Below are positions 28,023 to 37,129 of a stretch of DNA of 64,000 nucleotides, piece after piece (position 1 is the first letter of the stretch; every line of letters begins with the position of its first letter). The notes beneath the pieces were generated by a model. It did no database searches. It saw only the letters and a list, made by a program, of their open reading frames with translations, and had not been told where the DNA came from. Position numbers and translations under genes: made by a program. Origin of the DNA: Bacteroidales bacterium (GTDB lineage Bacteria; Bacteroidota; Bacteroidia; Bacteroidales; P3); the NCBI GenBank assembly GCA_017483575.1, contig JAFUWF010000007.1, forward strand, positions 25,631 through 89,630, in the 5' to 3' direction.

Positions 28023-28110
28023 TTCTCATATAGTATACATATAGTATACTATATAAGAACAGTCGAACAAAGCACCTCTCTGACCCCTCCTTTCCCCACC
28101 CTCGTTGGGG
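28023..28110 (+). repeat. 11-bp-unit inverted-repeat element, copy B (short)
   Basis: Two CATATAGTATA units are followed by CTATATAAGAACAGTCGAAC and GACCCCTCC, the same right end as copy C. The left flank and most of the left arm are absent. A small hairpin CCCC-accctcgtt-GGGG follows. It lies between the lipoprotein terminator and the promoter of the MntA/HepT pair. Confidence 0.8.
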
Positions 28111-28246
28111 AAGATTGTTGCCATGATATTCTTTTTTATGCACGAAATTGCCATGAATTGTCCATGAATCATTGATGGTAAATTCATGATAATTCGTGTT
28201 GTATGATTTTTTTTCACATTCATTTGTTTGGATGAAAGTTTTTTTG

Positions 28247-28255
28247 TACTTTTGC
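28247..28255 (+). promoter_or_regulatory. Promoter -7 element of the MntA/HepT-like pair
   Basis: TACTTTTGC lies 20 nt before the ATG at 28275. Confidence 0.7.
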
Positions 28256-28274
28256 ACCGGAAATATTCATAGGC

Positions 28275-28571
28275 ATGAGCAGTAATGATATAAAACTATC
28301 GCTATCCGACTACTTCCGCCATCAACCTGTGGAACGGGCTTGGCTGTTCGGTTCCTTCGCCCGTGGCGAGGAGACGGAGGAGAGTGATATAGATTTGCTT
28401 GTCGACCTGGACGACACACAGGGTGTCGGTTTGCGTTTCTTCGGAATGTGGAGAGAATTGGAGCAGATGCTGGGGAGAACCGTCGACCTCGTCACCGAAA
28501 ACGGCCTGGCCGACTATGCCCGCGAAAGTGTCGACCGAGATAAAATAATGGTGTATGAGAGAGCCCGGTAG
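28275..28571 (+). CDS. MNT-type nucleotidyltransferase (MntA-like antitoxin)
   Basis: The 98-aa minimal nucleotidyltransferase has GSFARGEETEESDIDLLV (about 26-43), the GSxxRG..SDxD motif with Asp38 and Asp40, and a third acidic residue in TVDLV. In MNT-HEPN modules this protein AMPylates the HEPN toxin and silences it. It overlaps the next gene by 17 bp, which supports the pairing. Confidence 0.85.
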   Translation: MSSNDIKLSLSDYFRHQPVERAWLFGSFARGEETEESDIDLLVDLDDTQGVGLRFFGMWRELEQMLGRTVDLVTENGLADYARESVDRDKIMVYERAR

Positions 28572-28932
28572 AGACAAGGAACGCCTACAACATATCGTCG
28601 AGGCTGCCGATGTCGTTCTAGAGCAAAGCAAAGGAATGACATTCGAGATGTTCACAAGCGACAAACTGAAATATGGTGCACTTGTATATTATACCATGAT
28701 AATCGGCGAGGCAGGATATATGTTGAGCCCTGAGTTTGTGGAAAAGTACAACGAGGTGCCGTGGGGAGACATAGCAGGTATGCGACATCACATCGTGCAC
28801 GGCTACTACAAAGTTGACAACCATGTATTATGGAACATCATCAAGAACGACATAGCGCCCCTGCGGGAGCAAGTCCAACACTACTTGGACACCATCGACT
28901 GGCTTCAATGGAGTTCTCTTCGAACAATTTAA
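28555..28932 (+). CDS. HEPN-type toxin (HepT-like, DUF86)
   Basis: The 125-aa all-helical protein carries the HEPN RNase motif RX4HXY as R77-HHIV-H82-G-Y84. A second Tyr (Y85) follows, near the position modified by the MNT partner in studied systems. It is predicted to cleave RNA when free of the nucleotidyltransferase. The ATG at 28555 lies inside the end of the partner gene, and no other genes follow before the ATP synthase promoter. Confidence 0.85.
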   Translation: MREPGRDKERLQHIVEAADVVLEQSKGMTFEMFTSDKLKYGALVYYTMIIGEAGYMLSPEFVEKYNEVPWGDIAGMRHHIVHGYYKVDNHVLWNIIKNDIAPLREQVQHYLDTIDWLQWSSLRTI

Positions 28933-29036
28933 TATTTGTTGCGGAGAGAGCCCGAAAGACAGGAGGTTCGGGGGCGGAAAGGGATGGTTCGGAAAAAAAA
29001 GTTTAGGATTTTAACATTAGATTGAAAAAAATTGTT

Positions 29037-29045
29037 TATCTTTGC
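29037..29045 (+). promoter_or_regulatory. atpE promoter -7 element
   Basis: TATCTTTGC lies 48 nt before the atpE ATG. It shows that transcription of this ATP synthase segment begins at atpE, not at an upstream atpB. Confidence 0.75.
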
Positions 29046-29066
29046 ACCGCAATTTTTAATAAATAA

Positions 29067-29351
<285 letters not shown>

Positions 29352-29373
29352 GCCACTTCACCACACACACTAC

Positions 29374-29398
29374 GGGCCGGCGATTGGCCGGCCCTTTT
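29374..29398 (+). terminator. Attenuator-like hairpin between atpE and atpF
   Basis: The GC-only stem GGGCCGGC/GCCGGCCC with a 5-nt loop is followed by only four Ts. It is placed 22 bp after the atpE stop codon within the operon. A partial terminator is inferred. Confidence 0.6.
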
Positions 29399-29435
29399 GA
29401 AACGAACAACATTCTAGACAGAACAACGATAGGAT

Positions 29436-29936
29436 ATGAACAATCCGCTGATTAATCCCGGCCTGGGCACACCGATATGGATGCTCATTTCGTTCGGCAT
29501 ACTGGCTTTCATCCTCATCAAGTGGGGCTGGCCGGCGCTGCTGAAGGGGCTGCACAGCCGCGAGGAGGCCATCACGGCCTCGCTCTCCGAAGCCGCCAAG
29601 GCCCGCGAGGAGATGAAGAACCTCGTGGCGCACAACGAAGAGCTTCTGCGCCAGGCCAAGAAGGAACGCGACGAGATGCTGCGCGACGCCCGCCTGACGA
29701 GCGAAAGCATCATCGAGGAGGCTCGCAACCGAGCCACCGAGGAGGCCAACCGCATCGTCGACACCGCTCGCGAGAATATCAACTACGAGAAGCTGAAAGC
29801 CGTGCACGAACTGAAGAACCAGGTGGCCAACCTCAGCATCGAGATTGCCGAGAAACTGATCCGTGCCGAGCTGAGCGACAAGCCCAAGGCCGACGCCCTG
29901 ATTCAGAAGGAACTTGAAATGATGGAGCTGAAGTAA
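29436..29936 (+). CDS. atpF: ATP synthase F0 subunit b
   Basis: The 166-aa protein has one N-terminal membrane helix (about 12-32, PIWMLISFGILAFILIKWG) and a long charged coiled coil to about residue 150. This is the peripheral stalk that holds the F1 head against the rotor. It lies 2 bp before atpH. Confidence 0.9.
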   Translation: MNNPLINPGLGTPIWMLISFGILAFILIKWGWPALLKGLHSREEAITASLSEAAKAREEMKNLVAHNEELLRQAKKERDEMLRDARLTSESIIEEARNRATEEANRIVDTARENINYEKLKAVHELKNQVANLSIEIAEKLIRAELSDKPKADALIQKELEMMELK

Positions 29937-29938
29937 CC

Positions 29939-30496
29939 ATGAGCACCTACCGCATTAATACCCACTACGCCAAGGCGCTGATGCTCCTCTCCGAGGAGAC
30001 GGGCACGATGGACCGCGTGTCGGAGGACATGCGCCTCGTCAGCAAGGTCTGCGCCGAGAACCGCGAGTTGAACGTGGTGTTCAACAACCCCGTGGTGCCC
30101 AAGGACAAGAAGCTGGCCATCGTGAAGGAGCTCTTCGGCAACGAGGTGAGCGCCGAGAGCATGGCCTTCCTGCTCTTCGTCACCCGCAAGAACCGCTCCG
30201 TCAACCTGCGTGGCATCGCCGATGCATACATCGGGATGTACCGCGAGAAGAAAGGCATTGTGCTGAGCGACCTGGTGACGCACCAGCCCATCGACGACGT
30301 GGCCCGTCGGTTGGTCACACGCATGGTGGAGGAGTACACCGGCAAGCACGTCGAGCTGCACGACCGCACCGACCCCAAGATGCTGGGATGCTTCAAACTG
30401 GAGTTCGACAACAAGATGTACGACGCCCGCATCCGCACCAAGATACGCCGCATGCGCATCGAGTTCGCCAAGAACGATTACGAAAGCAAATTGTAA
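29939..30496 (+). CDS. atpH: ATP synthase F1 subunit delta
   Basis: The 185-aa protein has an N-terminal helical bundle ([15 protein letters not shown]) and the C-terminal signature [24 protein letters not shown]. It joins the peripheral stalk to the top of F1. Lengths and spacing are standard for the operon, and atpA follows after 5 bp. Confidence 0.9.
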   Translation: MSTYRINTHYAKALMLLSEETGTMDRVSEDMRLVSKVCAENRELNVVFNNPVVPKDKKLAIVKELFGNEVSAESMAFLLFVTRKNRSVNLRGIADAYIGMYREKKGIVLSDLVTHQPIDDVARRLVTRMVEEYTGKHVELHDRTDPKMLGCFKLEFDNKMYDARIRTKIRRMRIEFAKNDYESKL

Positions 30497-30501
30497 ACAT
30501 T

Positions 30502-32079
30502 ATGTCAGATATCAAACCTGCCGAAGTATCGGCAATCTTGAAGAAACAACTGGCCGACGTCAGCCTAGAGACCCACCTGGAAGAGGTGGGCACCGTGCTC
30601 ACCGTGGGCGACGGCATTGCCCGCGTCTACGGCCTGAACAACGCCCAGAGCGGCGAACTCGTGGAGTTCGACACCGGCGACCAGGGCATCGTGCAGAACC
30701 TCGAGGAGGACAACGTCGGCGTCGTCATGCTCGGCGAAGTGAGCACCATCAACGAGGGCGACACCGTGAAGCGCACACGTCGCATCGCCTCGCTGCCCGT
30801 GGGCGAAGGCCTGCTGGGCCGCGTCATCAACACCATCGGCCAGCCCATCGACGGCAAGGGCCCCATCGTGGGCAACCTGTGCGAGATGCCCCTGGAGCGC
30901 AAAGCCCCCGGCGTCATCTACCGCCAGCCCGTGGAGCAGCCCCTGCAGACCGGCATCAAGGCCATCGACTCCATGATCCCCATCGGACGTGGCCAGCGCG
31001 AGCTCATCATCGGCGACCGCCAGACCGGCAAGACCGCCATCGCCATCGACACCATCATCAACCAGCGTGGCAACTACGAGGCCGGCAAGCCTGTGTACTG
31101 CATCTACGTGGCCTGCGGCCAGAAGGGCAGCACCGTGGCCAACATGGTGAAGAACCTCGAGGAGAAAGGCGCCATGGACTACACCATCGTCGTGGCCGCC
31201 ACGGCCTCCGACCCCGCCGCCATGCAGTTCTACGCCCCCTTTGCGGGTGCCGCCATCGGCGAATACTTCCGCGACACAGGCCGCGACGCCCTGGTCATCT
31301 ACGACGACCTCTCCAAGCAGGCCGTGGCCTACCGCGAGGTCTCGTTGCTCCTCCGTCGCCCACCGGGACGCGAAGCCTACCCCGGCGATGTGTTCTACCT
31401 CCACAGCCGTCTGCTGGAGCGTGCCGCACGCATCATCCAGAACGACCAGATTGCCGCCCAGATGAACGACCTCCCCGCCTCGCTGCAGGGCAAGGTGAAG
31501 GGTGGTGGCTCCCTGACCGCCCTGCCCATCATCGAGACCCAGGCAGGCGACGTGTCGGCCTACATCCCCACCAACGTCATCTCCATCACCGACGGCCAGA
31601 TCTTCCTGGAGACCAACCTCTTCAACAGCGGTGTGCGCCCGGCCATCAACGTGGGTATCTCGGTGAGCCGCGTCGGCGGCAAGGCCCAGATCAAGTCCAT
31701 GAAGAAAATCGCCGGCACCCTGAAAATCGACCAGGCCCAGTACCGCGAGCTGGAAGCCTTCTCCAAGTTCGGCTCCGACCTCGACGCCGCCACCAAGGCC
31801 GTGCTCGACAAAGGTGCCCGCAACGTGGAAGTGCTCAAGCAGCCCCAGTACACACCCATGCCCGTCGAAGAGCAGGTGGCCATCATCTACTGCGGCACCA
31901 ACGGCTTGCTGCAGAAAGTGCCCGTGGACAAGGTGCGCGCCTTCGAGAAGGAGTTCCTCTTCCAGATGCGCAACCAGCATGCCGCCGTACTGGAGAACCT
32001 CAAGGCCGGCAAACTGGTGGACAGCGACCTGGCCGAAATGAAGACCGTGGCCCTCGACCTGGCAGAACGCTACAAATAA
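30502..32079 (+). CDS. atpA: ATP synthase F1 subunit alpha
   Basis: The 525-aa protein has the N-terminal beta barrel, the P-loop GDRQTGKT (171-178), the arginine-finger region [10 protein letters not shown] and a helical C-domain. Alpha subunits form the non-catalytic sites of the F1 hexamer. The start at 30502 ([13 protein letters not shown]) is used because the longer in-frame start overlaps atpH and gives unrelated residues. Confidence 0.95.
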   Translation: MSDIKPAEVSAILKKQLADVSLETHLEEVGTVLTVGDGIARVYGLNNAQSGELVEFDTGDQGIVQNLEEDNVGVVMLGEVSTINEGDTVKRTRRIASLPVGEGLLGRVINTIGQPIDGKGPIVGNLCEMPLERKAPGVIYRQPVEQPLQTGIKAIDSMIPIGRGQRELIIGDRQTGKTAIAIDTIINQRGNYEAGKPVYCIYVACGQKGSTVANMVKNLEEKGAMDYTIVVAATASDPAAMQFYAPFAGAAIGEYFRDTGRDALVIYDDLSKQAVAYREVSLLLRRPPGREAYPGDVFYLHSRLLERAARIIQNDQIAAQMNDLPASLQGKVKGGGSLTALPIIETQAGDVSAYIPTNVISITDGQIFLETNLFNSGVRPAINVGISVSRVGGKAQIKSMKKIAGTLKIDQAQYRELEAFSKFGSDLDAATKAVLDKGARNVEVLKQPQYTPMPVEEQVAIIYCGTNGLLQKVPVDKVRAFEKEFLFQMRNQHAAVLENLKAGKLVDSDLAEMKTVALDLAERYK

Positions 32080-32088
32080 AGAAGGACT

Positions 32089-33018
32089 ATGGCTAACCTC
32101 AAAGAAGTCAGAACGCGCATAGGCTCCGTGAGCTCCACGCAGCAGATCACCTCCGCCATGAAGATGGTCTCCGCCGCCAAGTTCCGCCGTGCCCAGAACG
32201 CCATCATAGGCATGAGGCCCTACGCCGCGCAGCTGGACGAGATAGTGTCCGACATAGACACCGGCGGCGAGGTGCTGACGCCCTACCATGCCGTGCGCCC
32301 GCCTAAGAACGTACTCCTGGTGGTAGTCACCTCCAACAAAGGCCTCTGCGGCGCCTTCAACAGCAACGTCATCAAGCAGGCCACCGCACGCATCGAGCAC
32401 TACACAAACCTCCTCCCCGAGGACGGCGAGCTGCGCGTGATGTCCATCGGCAAGAAATCGTCCGAGCTCCTCGCCCGACGCAACGACATTGCCCTCACCG
32501 TGAACGACGACCTGCTGGACAACGCCACCTTCGACGCCGTGGCCGAAGTGGCCGACGGCATCATGAACGCATTCGCAAACAAGGAGATAGACCTCGTGGA
32601 GGTGGTGTACAACCAGTTCAAGAACTCCCTGTCGCAGGTGCTCTCCACCGACCAGCTGCTGCCCCTGATTCCGAACACCCAGAAGAATCGGAGTAATCAG
32701 AATAATCAGAATATTCAGACTATTCAGAGCACTCAGACCACCCAGACCGCTCAGCGAAACGACTACATCTACGAGCCCTCCAAGGAGGACATCGTGCGGA
32801 GCATGGTGCCCCTGATGCTGCGCTCCACGTTCTACCGCATGCTCCTCGACTCGCTGGCATCGGAACACGGCGCCCGCATGACGGCCATGCAGAAAGCCAC
32901 CGATAACGCCACCGAGCTGCTCAAGGACCTGCGCCTGAGCTACAACAAGGCCCGACAGGCAGCCATCACCAACGAAATCATCGAAATCGTGAGCGGCTCC
33001 GAAGCCTTGAAAGGCTGA
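32089..33018 (+). CDS. atpG: ATP synthase F1 subunit gamma with a repeat insertion
   Basis: The 309-aa central-stalk subunit has both coiled-coil ends intact: VRTRIGSVSSTQQITSAMKM at the N-terminus and ATDNATELLKDLRLSYNKARQA near the C-terminus. Between LLPLIP and DYIYEP, residues about 195-223, an Asn/Gln/Thr-rich stretch is encoded by a 9-bp tandem array. This position is a variable surface loop in other gamma subunits, and the frame is kept. The gene is followed by a terminator, so atpD and atpC must be elsewhere. Confidence 0.93.
   Translation: MANLKEVRTRIGSVSSTQQITSAMKMVSAAKFRRAQNAIIGMRPYAAQLDEIVSDIDTGGEVLTPYHAVRPPKNVLLVVVTSNKGLCGAFNSNVIKQATARIEHYTNLLPEDGELRVMSIGKKSSELLARRNDIALTVNDDLLDNATFDAVAEVADGIMNAFANKEIDLVEVVYNQFKNSLSQVLSTDQLLPLIPNTQKNRSNQNNQNIQTIQSTQTTQTAQRNDYIYEPSKEDIVRSMVPLMLRSTFYRMLLDSLASEHGARMTAMQKATDNATELLKDLRLSYNKARQAAITNEIIEIVSGSEALKG
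32670..32756 (+). repeat. In-frame 9-bp tandem array inside atpG
   Basis: There are about nine 9-bp units, including CAGAAGAAT, CGGAGTAAT, CAGAATAAT, CAGAATATT, CAGACTATT, CAGAGCACT, CAGACCACC and CAGACCGCT. The period is three codons. The unit matches the coding strand of the array in the ABC-F gene. Confidence 0.9.
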
Positions 33019-33032
33019 CATAAAGAAAACCC

Positions 33033-33068
33033 TAGGCACCGATATGGCAACTATCGGTGCCTATTTTT
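33033..33068 (+). terminator. Terminator of the atp operon
   Basis: The perfect 12-bp stem TAGGCACCGATA/TATCGGTGCCTA with a 7-nt loop is followed by five Ts. Confidence 0.85.
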
Positions 33069-33081
33069 ATTTCAAAACCCA

Positions 33082-35325
33082 ATGAAGAAAAGAACCTTTC
33101 TCCCGATACTGATGCTGGTGCTGGGCACCGGCATGGCCATGGCCAAGGACGTGGACCCCGCCGTGGCACGCACGGCCGCCATGCACCTGCTGCAAAAAGA
33201 CGTGGTCGACGCCACCCCCGATGCCTTCAGCGAGTGCTACCTCTTCGTGGGCGCCGACGGCCAGGGCTTTGCCCTCATCGCCGCCGACGACTGCGTGCGC
33301 CCCGTCCTCGGCTACTCCGCCACAGGCTCCTTCCCCACCGACGGACTGCCGTCGCACATCCTCGGATGGATCGAAGCCTACGAGCTGAACATACGCACCC
33401 TGCGCCACCTCGGCATCACCCCGAGCCCTCAGACGCAGCAAGAGTGGCAGATGCTGGCCACCAGCAAGTTCCGCACCGTACGCGACACCGCCGTCGCCCC
33501 GCTGCTGACCACACAGTGGGACCAGTCGCCACGGTACAACCAGATGTGCCCCTACAGCACCACCGACCAGGCCTACTCCGTCACCGGATGTGTGGCCACG
33601 GCCATGGCGCAGGTAATGAAGTACTGGAACCACCCCGCCGTGGGACGCGGCTCGCATTCCTATTCCGCCCCGGGCTTCGGCCAGCAGAGCGCCCAGTTCG
33701 ACACCACGCACTACGCCTGGACCCACATGCCCGACCGCCTCAACTGGAACTCCACCCAGCAGGAAATCGACGCCGTGGCGCAGCTGATGTACCACGTGGG
33801 CATAGCCGTGGAAATGAACTACAGCCCCCAGAGCAGCGGCTCGCACGTCTCCGCCTACGGCGACCCCACCTCGGCCTCCGCCGAGAACGCCCTGAAGAAC
33901 TACTTCCGCTACAACCAGGCCCTCTTCTCGGCCTACCGCGGCAACTATACCGACGCCCAGTGGAACGAACTGCTCACCATCGAGCTCAACGCCTCGCGTC
34001 CCGTCATGCTCTCCGGCACCGACGGTCAGGGCGGCCACGCCTTCATCATCGACGGCTACGACTCCCTCGGCTTCTACCACCTCAACTGGGGCTGGGGCGG
34101 CTACTGCGACGGCTACTACACCTTCGACTCCCTCTCCCCCGGCGCCAGCGGCATCGGCGGCAACGAGAGCAACTCCTACAGCCACGACAACCACGCCCTG
34201 CTCCACGTCTTCCCCGCCAGCGAAGACTCCCTGGTGACGGTCAGCGTGGTGGCCTCCGACACCGCCCTGGGCACCGTCAGCGGCGGCGGCACCATGCCCG
34301 CCTACACCTCCACCACCCTCCTGGCCATCGCCAACGAGGGCCACCGCTTCCTCAACTGGAAGAGCGGCAACCACTACAACCCCTTCACCTTCGCCCCCAA
34401 CAACGACCACTCGGACACCGCCCTCTTCGCCCCCATCCACGGCGACACCCTGGGCTACTGCTTCTCCGGCTACCAGGGCCTCTGGGGCGAATACGGCAAC
34501 AACCCGCCGGAATGGGGCATCCGCGTCCCCGCGCGCTCCGTCCCGGACCACCGCCAGCTCAACGCAGTGCAGTTCTACGGCGTCAGCAACGCCACCTACA
34601 CCCTCAACGTCTACCTCGGCAACCACCGCGAGCAGCTCATCTTCTCCGCCACCCCCAGCACCTCCAACTTCGGATGGGTCACCGTGCCCCTCTCCAGCCC
34701 CGTGCCCCTGGTGGACAGCCTGCCCCTCTGGATCACCCTCACCAGCCGCTCCTACTCCAACCCCGCCGTCTACTCCAGCTACTCCGGCAACCCCGACGGC
34801 ACCTGGTACAAACGCGCCGGCTCCGTATGGGAACACCTCGAGGGCCGCAACGAATACTACTCCTGGATGATCCGCGCCCTCCTGGGCAACCTTGAGAAAG
34901 TGGTCGTCAGCGCTGAGCCCAACAACGCCGACCGCGGCACCGTCGACGGCAGCGGCCGCTACTACCCCGGCGACACCGCCCTGCTCACCGCCACCCCCGC
35001 CGACGGCTACCGCTTCGCCGGCTGGAGCACCGGCGAAACCGCCAACCCCCTGCCCCTCCGCGTCACAGGCCCCGCCACCATCATCGCCGCCTTCGTGCCC
35101 CTGCCCGTAGGCATCGATGACCCCCAGACCGGCGCCCTCACCTTCAGCCTCGACGGCCTCAGCCTCACCGTCCGCAACCCCCAGGGCCGCGAGCTCACCC
35201 TCATCGACATGCAGGGACGCACCCTCGCCACCCTCCGCTCCCCCGCCGCCACCCTCGCCCTCCCCGCCGCCGGAGTCTATATGCTCCAGGCCGACGGCGA
35301 GAGCCACAAAATCGTAGCCCTCTAG
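33082..35325 (+). CDS. Secreted C10-family cysteine peptidase with sorting-type C-terminus
   Basis: The 747-aa protein has a signal peptide (1-21), a Spi/SpeB-like prodomain (about 22-140) and a C10 peptidase domain with catalytic Cys170 (SVTGCVATAMAQVMKYWNHP) and His319 (GQGGHAFIIDGYD), then LNWGWGGYCDGYY. The C-terminal part holds InlB-type repeats (GTVSGGGTM..., GTVDGSGRYYPGDTALL) and a last ~70 residues that resemble a type IX secretion type A domain (LTLIDMQGRTLATL...GVYMLQADGESHKIVAL). It is an extracellular protease with unknown substrate. Because a terminator ends 14 bp upstream and no promoter is obvious, its transcription start is unclear. Confidence 0.9.
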   Translation: MKKRTFLPILMLVLGTGMAMAKDVDPAVARTAAMHLLQKDVVDATPDAFSECYLFVGADGQGFALIAADDCVRPVLGYSATGSFPTDGLPSHILGWIEAYELNIRTLRHLGITPSPQTQQEWQMLATSKFRTVRDTAVAPLLTTQWDQSPRYNQMCPYSTTDQAYSVTGCVATAMAQVMKYWNHPAVGRGSHSYSAPGFGQQSAQFDTTHYAWTHMPDRLNWNSTQQEIDAVAQLMYHVGIAVEMNYSPQSSGSHVSAYGDPTSASAENALKNYFRYNQALFSAYRGNYTDAQWNELLTIELNASRPVMLSGTDGQGGHAFIIDGYDSLGFYHLNWGWGGYCDGYYTFDSLSPGASGIGGNESNSYSHDNHALLHVFPASEDSLVTVSVVASDTALGTVSGGGTMPAYTSTTLLAIANEGHRFLNWKSGNHYNPFTFAPNNDHSDTALFAPIHGDTLGYCFSGYQGLWGEYGNNPPEWGIRVPARSVPDHRQLNAVQFYGVSNATYTLNVYLGNHREQLIFSATPSTSNFGWVTVPLSSPVPLVDSLPLWITLTSRSYSNPAVYSSYSGNPDGTWYKRAGSVWEHLEGRNEYYSWMIRALLGNLEKVVVSAEPNNADRGTVDGSGRYYPGDTALLTATPADGYRFAGWSTGETANPLPLRVTGPATIIAAFVPLPVGIDDPQTGALTFSLDGLSLTVRNPQGRELTLIDMQGRTLATLRSPAATLALPAAGVYMLQADGESHKIVAL

Positions 35326-35365
35326 CATCCCGACACAGAAACAACCCAAAAGACAAAACCACACT

Positions 35366-36691
35366 ATGGACAACCCCAAGACCCCAAACACCAAACTGGC
35401 CATCGTGCCCGTCATCGCCATGTTCTTCATGTTCGCCATGATCAGCTTCGTAACCAACATGGCAGCCCCCTTCGGCAACATCTGGAAAAACAACTATGAG
35501 TGGTCCGGCATGCTCGGCAACCTCATGAACTTCCTGGCCTACCTCATCATGGGCATCCCCGCCGGCAAACTCATGAGCCGCATCGGCTACAAAAAGACAG
35601 CCCTCTGGGCCCTCGGCGTAGGCTTCGTGGGCATGCTCGTGCAGTACCTCTCCAGCCTCGTGGGCGCCGAAACGGCCACCTTCAGCGTCGGCGGACAACC
35701 CGTGATGCTCAACTTCATCATCTACCTCCTCGGAGCCTTCATCTGCGGCTTCTGCGTCTGCATGCTCAACACCGTGGTCAACCCCATGCTCAACCTCCTG
35801 GGCGGCGGCGGCAACCGCGGCAACCAGCTCATCCAGACCGGCGGCACCCTCAACTCCCTCACCGGCACCCTCACGCCCCTCCTCGTCGGCGCCCTCATCG
35901 GCACCGTCACCGAACGCACCGCCATGAGCGACGTGGCCCCCCTGCTCTTCATCGCCATGGGCGTCTTTGCGCTGGCCTTCCTGGTCATCCTCTTCGTAGC
36001 CATCCCCGAACCCGGCCAGACCGGCGCCGCCCGCACCGCCGCCACCGACGGCAAGAAATACAGCGCCTGGAGCTTCCGCCACCTCGTCCTCGGCGTCGTG
36101 GCCATCTTCTTCTACGTAGGCATCGAAGTGGGCATCCCCGCCGAACTCAACTTCTACCTCACCGACGACCCGCTCTGCGGCGCCGCCATCGGCGGAGCCG
36201 TGGCAGCCATCTACTGGCTCCTGATGATGGTGGGCCGCGCCGCCAGCGCCGCCATCAGCGGCAAGGTCTCCACCCGCGCCCAGCTCTCCACCGTGGCCAT
36301 CGCCGCCATAGCCCTCGTCGTCGTAGCCATCCTCATGCCCAGCGACATACGCGTATCCATGCCCGGCTACAGCGTTGAGAACGGCTTCCAGATGTTCCAG
36401 GTCCCCATCAGCGCCCTCTTCCTGGTCCTCTGCGGCCTCTGCACCTCGCTCATGTGGGGCACCATCTTCAACCTCTCGGTCGAAGGCCTCGGCCGCTACA
36501 CCGAACAAGCCTCCGGCATCTTCATGATGATGGTCGTCGGCGGCGGCGTCATGCCCCTCATCCAGAACGCCATCGCCGGCGCCGTGGGCTACATGGGCTC
36601 CTACTGGCTCGTCGTCGCCATGCTGGCCTACATCCTCTTCTACGCCCTCGCAGGCTCCAAGAACGTCAACACCGACATCCCCGTCGAGTAG
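35366..36691 (+). CDS. Major facilitator superfamily transporter
   Basis: The 441-aa protein shows about twelve membrane helices and MFS loop motifs (GKLMSRIGYKK after helix 2). The N-terminal half resembles FucP/GluP-type sugar:proton symporters (NFLAYLIMGIPAGKL, LNTVVNPMLNLLGGGGNRGNQLIQ), so a sugar substrate is possible. The specificity is inferred only. It is followed within 4 bp by repeat element copy C. Confidence 0.8.
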   Translation: MDNPKTPNTKLAIVPVIAMFFMFAMISFVTNMAAPFGNIWKNNYEWSGMLGNLMNFLAYLIMGIPAGKLMSRIGYKKTALWALGVGFVGMLVQYLSSLVGAETATFSVGGQPVMLNFIIYLLGAFICGFCVCMLNTVVNPMLNLLGGGGNRGNQLIQTGGTLNSLTGTLTPLLVGALIGTVTERTAMSDVAPLLFIAMGVFALAFLVILFVAIPEPGQTGAARTAATDGKKYSAWSFRHLVLGVVAIFFYVGIEVGIPAELNFYLTDDPLCGAAIGGAVAAIYWLLMMVGRAASAAISGKVSTRAQLSTVAIAAIALVVVAILMPSDIRVSMPGYSVENGFQMFQVPISALFLVLCGLCTSLMWGTIFNLSVEGLGRYTEQASGIFMMMVVGGGVMPLIQNAIAGAVGYMGSYWLVVAMLAYILFYALAGSKNVNTDIPVE

Positions 36692-36694
36692 ACA

Positions 36695-36866
36695 AAACCC
36701 TGTCTGACAGCCCCCAAATTCGACCCAAGTCATATAGTATTCATATACTTCTCATATAGTATTCATATACCATATATAAATACTATATGAGAAGTATATG
36801 AATACTATATGTATACTATATAAGAACAGTCGAATAAGACACCTGTTTGAGCCCTGTTTTTTGCCC
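36695..36866 (+). repeat. 11-bp-unit inverted-repeat element, copy C (complete)
   Basis: It begins 3 bp after the MFS stop codon with AAAACCCTGTCTGACAG and CCAAATTCGACCC. The left arm has CATATAGTATT, CATATACTTCT and CATATAGTATT; the right arm has their complements AATACTATATG, AGAAGTATATG and AATACTATATG. It ends AAGAACAGTCGAATAAGACACCTGTTTGAGCCCTG. The whole element is near-identical to copy D read on the opposite strand. Confidence 0.9.
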
Positions 36867-36960
36867 CTCCGTTGGTGCGGAGATTGCCGTCCGTATCCGT
36901 TCCGTATCTGCGGAAGTTGCCGTCCGTTGGCGCTGCGGATGCCGTCCGTTGGTGCAAAGA
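36867..36960 (+). repeat. GCCGTCCGT-type direct repeats upstream of the rpsA promoter
   Basis: GCCGTCCGT occurs three times (36887-36956), interleaved with CGTTGGTGC/TCTGCGGA-like variants. This GC-rich block separates element copy C from the AT-rich rpsA promoter. No reading frame is apparent. Confidence 0.6.
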
Positions 36961-36988
36961 TTTTTTTTGCCATATTATAAAAAAGTTG

Positions 36989-36997
36989 TATCTTTGC
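36989..36997 (+). promoter_or_regulatory. rpsA promoter -7 element
   Basis: TATCTTTGC is preceded by AAAAAAGTTG. It gives an unusually long leader of about 125 nt. Confidence 0.75.
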
Positions 36998-37002
36998 AGG
37001 AC

Positions 37003-37129
37003 TGTTTGTGCACGCCGTAGCCTGCCAACGGATTGTTGTACAAACGGTTACAAAGAAAAATGTTGAACCCGTGCAGGGCAGGAAGCACAAAAAAGAGCCG
37101 CGGAGCTCACTCTCCGCACAAAAAGAAAG
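37003..37129 (+). promoter_or_regulatory. Structured leader of rpsA
   Basis: The leader contains GTTTGT...ACAAAC pairing (about 37004-37046), a GTGC...GCAC pair around CAGGGCAGGAA (37073-37088) and the hairpin GCGGAG-n6-CTCCGC (37100-37117), which ends 12 nt before the ATG. S1 genes are often autoregulated at the leader; that this leader is a control site is inferred. Confidence 0.45.

Noticed and set aside
30565-33039. An 824-codon open frame on the minus strand
   Set aside because: It is antisense to atpA and atpG, which are certain.
33067-35493. An 808-codon open frame on the minus strand
   Set aside because: It is antisense to the C10 peptidase gene. It is a Gly/Val/Glu-rich translation without motifs.
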